Source of the DNA: an uncultured Chitinophagaceae bacterium
Lineage (GTDB): Bacteria > Bacteroidota > Bacteroidia > Chitinophagales > Chitinophagaceae
NCBI GenBank assembly: GCA_903832075.1
Contig: CAILAF010000002.1
Coordinates: forward strand, 1-5,997
Direction of reading: 5' to 3'
Length of the DNA stretch: 5,997 nucleotides
Shown here: positions 5,561 through 5,997 of the stretch, piece by piece
Layout of the letters: each line of letters starts with the position of its first letter
How positions within the stretch are numbered: position 1 is the first letter of the stretch
Made by a program: the position numbers and the translations under genes
Notes under the pieces: model-generated
Told to the model about the DNA's origin: nothing
The model's database searches: none
The model's input: only the letters and a program-made list of their open reading frames with translations

Positions 5561-5997
5561 TTTAGAAGTATTCTTTGATAAAATAATTTGCTTGATATCA
5601 TCTAATAATTTCAATGACCTTTCATCTCTCATATAAAAAAGCAGATGATTGGGGGAATCATACAACTGATTAAAATTATATAAATATTTTTCAGGCTTAT
5701 TTAACCAATGAATATTGCTTAATTCAATTTGAATTTTATCTGCATAATTTTTATTAAACAAATTTTTTGCAAATACCGGATAGCTTATATAAAAATCAAC
5801 ATCTTTTGTTGAGCAATAATCGGAGAAATTTTTTAAACCATCAATAATTGATGATTGAATGATTTGATTAGAAAGTTTATTGTAATCGCTTTCATCTATC
5901 AAAGCTTTATTAGAACTAATTAATGATTCTTTATTTCTATGTCCGGCATAATCACCAAATTCATTGTATAAATATCGTCCTCTGGTAACTTCGGCAG
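5555..5997 (-). CDS. C-terminal part of a probable SGNH-hydrolase-like protein (5' end outside window)
   Basis: The minus-strand frame is open from the right edge (first full codon ends at 5995) to a TGA at 5557-5555, giving 146 visible residues. A TTG at 5902 could be read as a start, but the frame continues upstream without a stop and in similar style (RGRYLYNEFGDYAGHRNKES), so I treat the gene as truncated by the window. The pattern fits the C-terminal half of SGNH/GDSL-type hydrolases. A helix (GLKNFSDYCSTKDVDF) leads into a strand (YISYPVF), then a helix, then the block LYDSPNHLLF that would carry the catalytic Asp and His as Asp-x-x-x-His, and a final amphipathic helix. The nucleophile block lies outside the window, so catalysis cannot be confirmed. 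Such proteins often modify envelope polysaccharides, but this is inferred from sequence style alone. No terminator with a T-run follows the stop. Confidence 0.6.
   Translation of the reverse strand, partial: AEVTRGRYLYNEFGDYAGHRNKESLISSNKALIDESDYNKLSNQIIQSSIIDGLKNFSDYCSTKDVDFYISYPVFAKNLFNKNYADKIQIELSNIHWLNKPEKYLYNFNQLYDSPNHLLFYMRDERSLKLLDDIKQIILSKNTSKK

Noticed and set aside
1..5997. tRNA, rRNA, CRISPR, riboswitch or insertion sequence
   Set aside because: I saw no cloverleaf, repeat-spacer pattern, transposase, terminal inverted repeats or B12-riboswitch-like leader. The leader before the mutase operon is far too short for a riboswitch.

Overview
The window looks like chromosomal DNA of a Bacteroidota bacterium, most likely a Chitinophagaceae-type or related lineage. 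It is AT-rich. Three TAnnTTTG elements, the -7 box typical of this phylum, lie just before start codons, clear Shine-Dalgarno sequences are scarce, and the proteins resemble Bacteroidota versions of their families. The lineage is inferred from these features and was not tested by a database search.

Layout, left to right. Positions 1-72 hold the last 23 codons of a plus-strand gene that I cannot identify. A small two-helix membrane protein of unknown function (193-492, +) follows. It converges on a minus-strand pair across a good bidirectional terminator (518-555). The pair is transcribed leftward: first a small single-pass membrane protein (2180 region to 2678), then the stand-alone catalytic subunit of methylmalonyl-CoA mutase (570-2129). 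A 120-bp divergent promoter region (2679-2798) separates this pair from a rightward pair. The rightward pair is an A-type iron-sulfur cluster carrier (2799-3143) followed by a secreted YdjC/ChbG-type carbohydrate deacetylase (3190-4074). An outer-membrane porin of the OprB carbohydrate-porin family (4103-5428, -) converges on the deacetylase with only 28 bp between them. At the right edge is the 3' part of a minus-strand gene (5555-5997), probably an SGNH-hydrolase-like protein.

How the genes relate: the mutase links propionyl-CoA/methylmalonyl-CoA to succinyl-CoA and must find its B12-binding subunit outside this window. The Fe-S carrier is general housekeeping. The deacetylase and the porin both suggest handling of extracellular sugars, but they are convergent and do not form an operon. 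I see no CRISPR array, tRNA, rRNA, insertion sequence, phage gene or defence cassette. The window reads as ordinary core chromosome with a few uncharacterised proteins, and I found no convincing new system.
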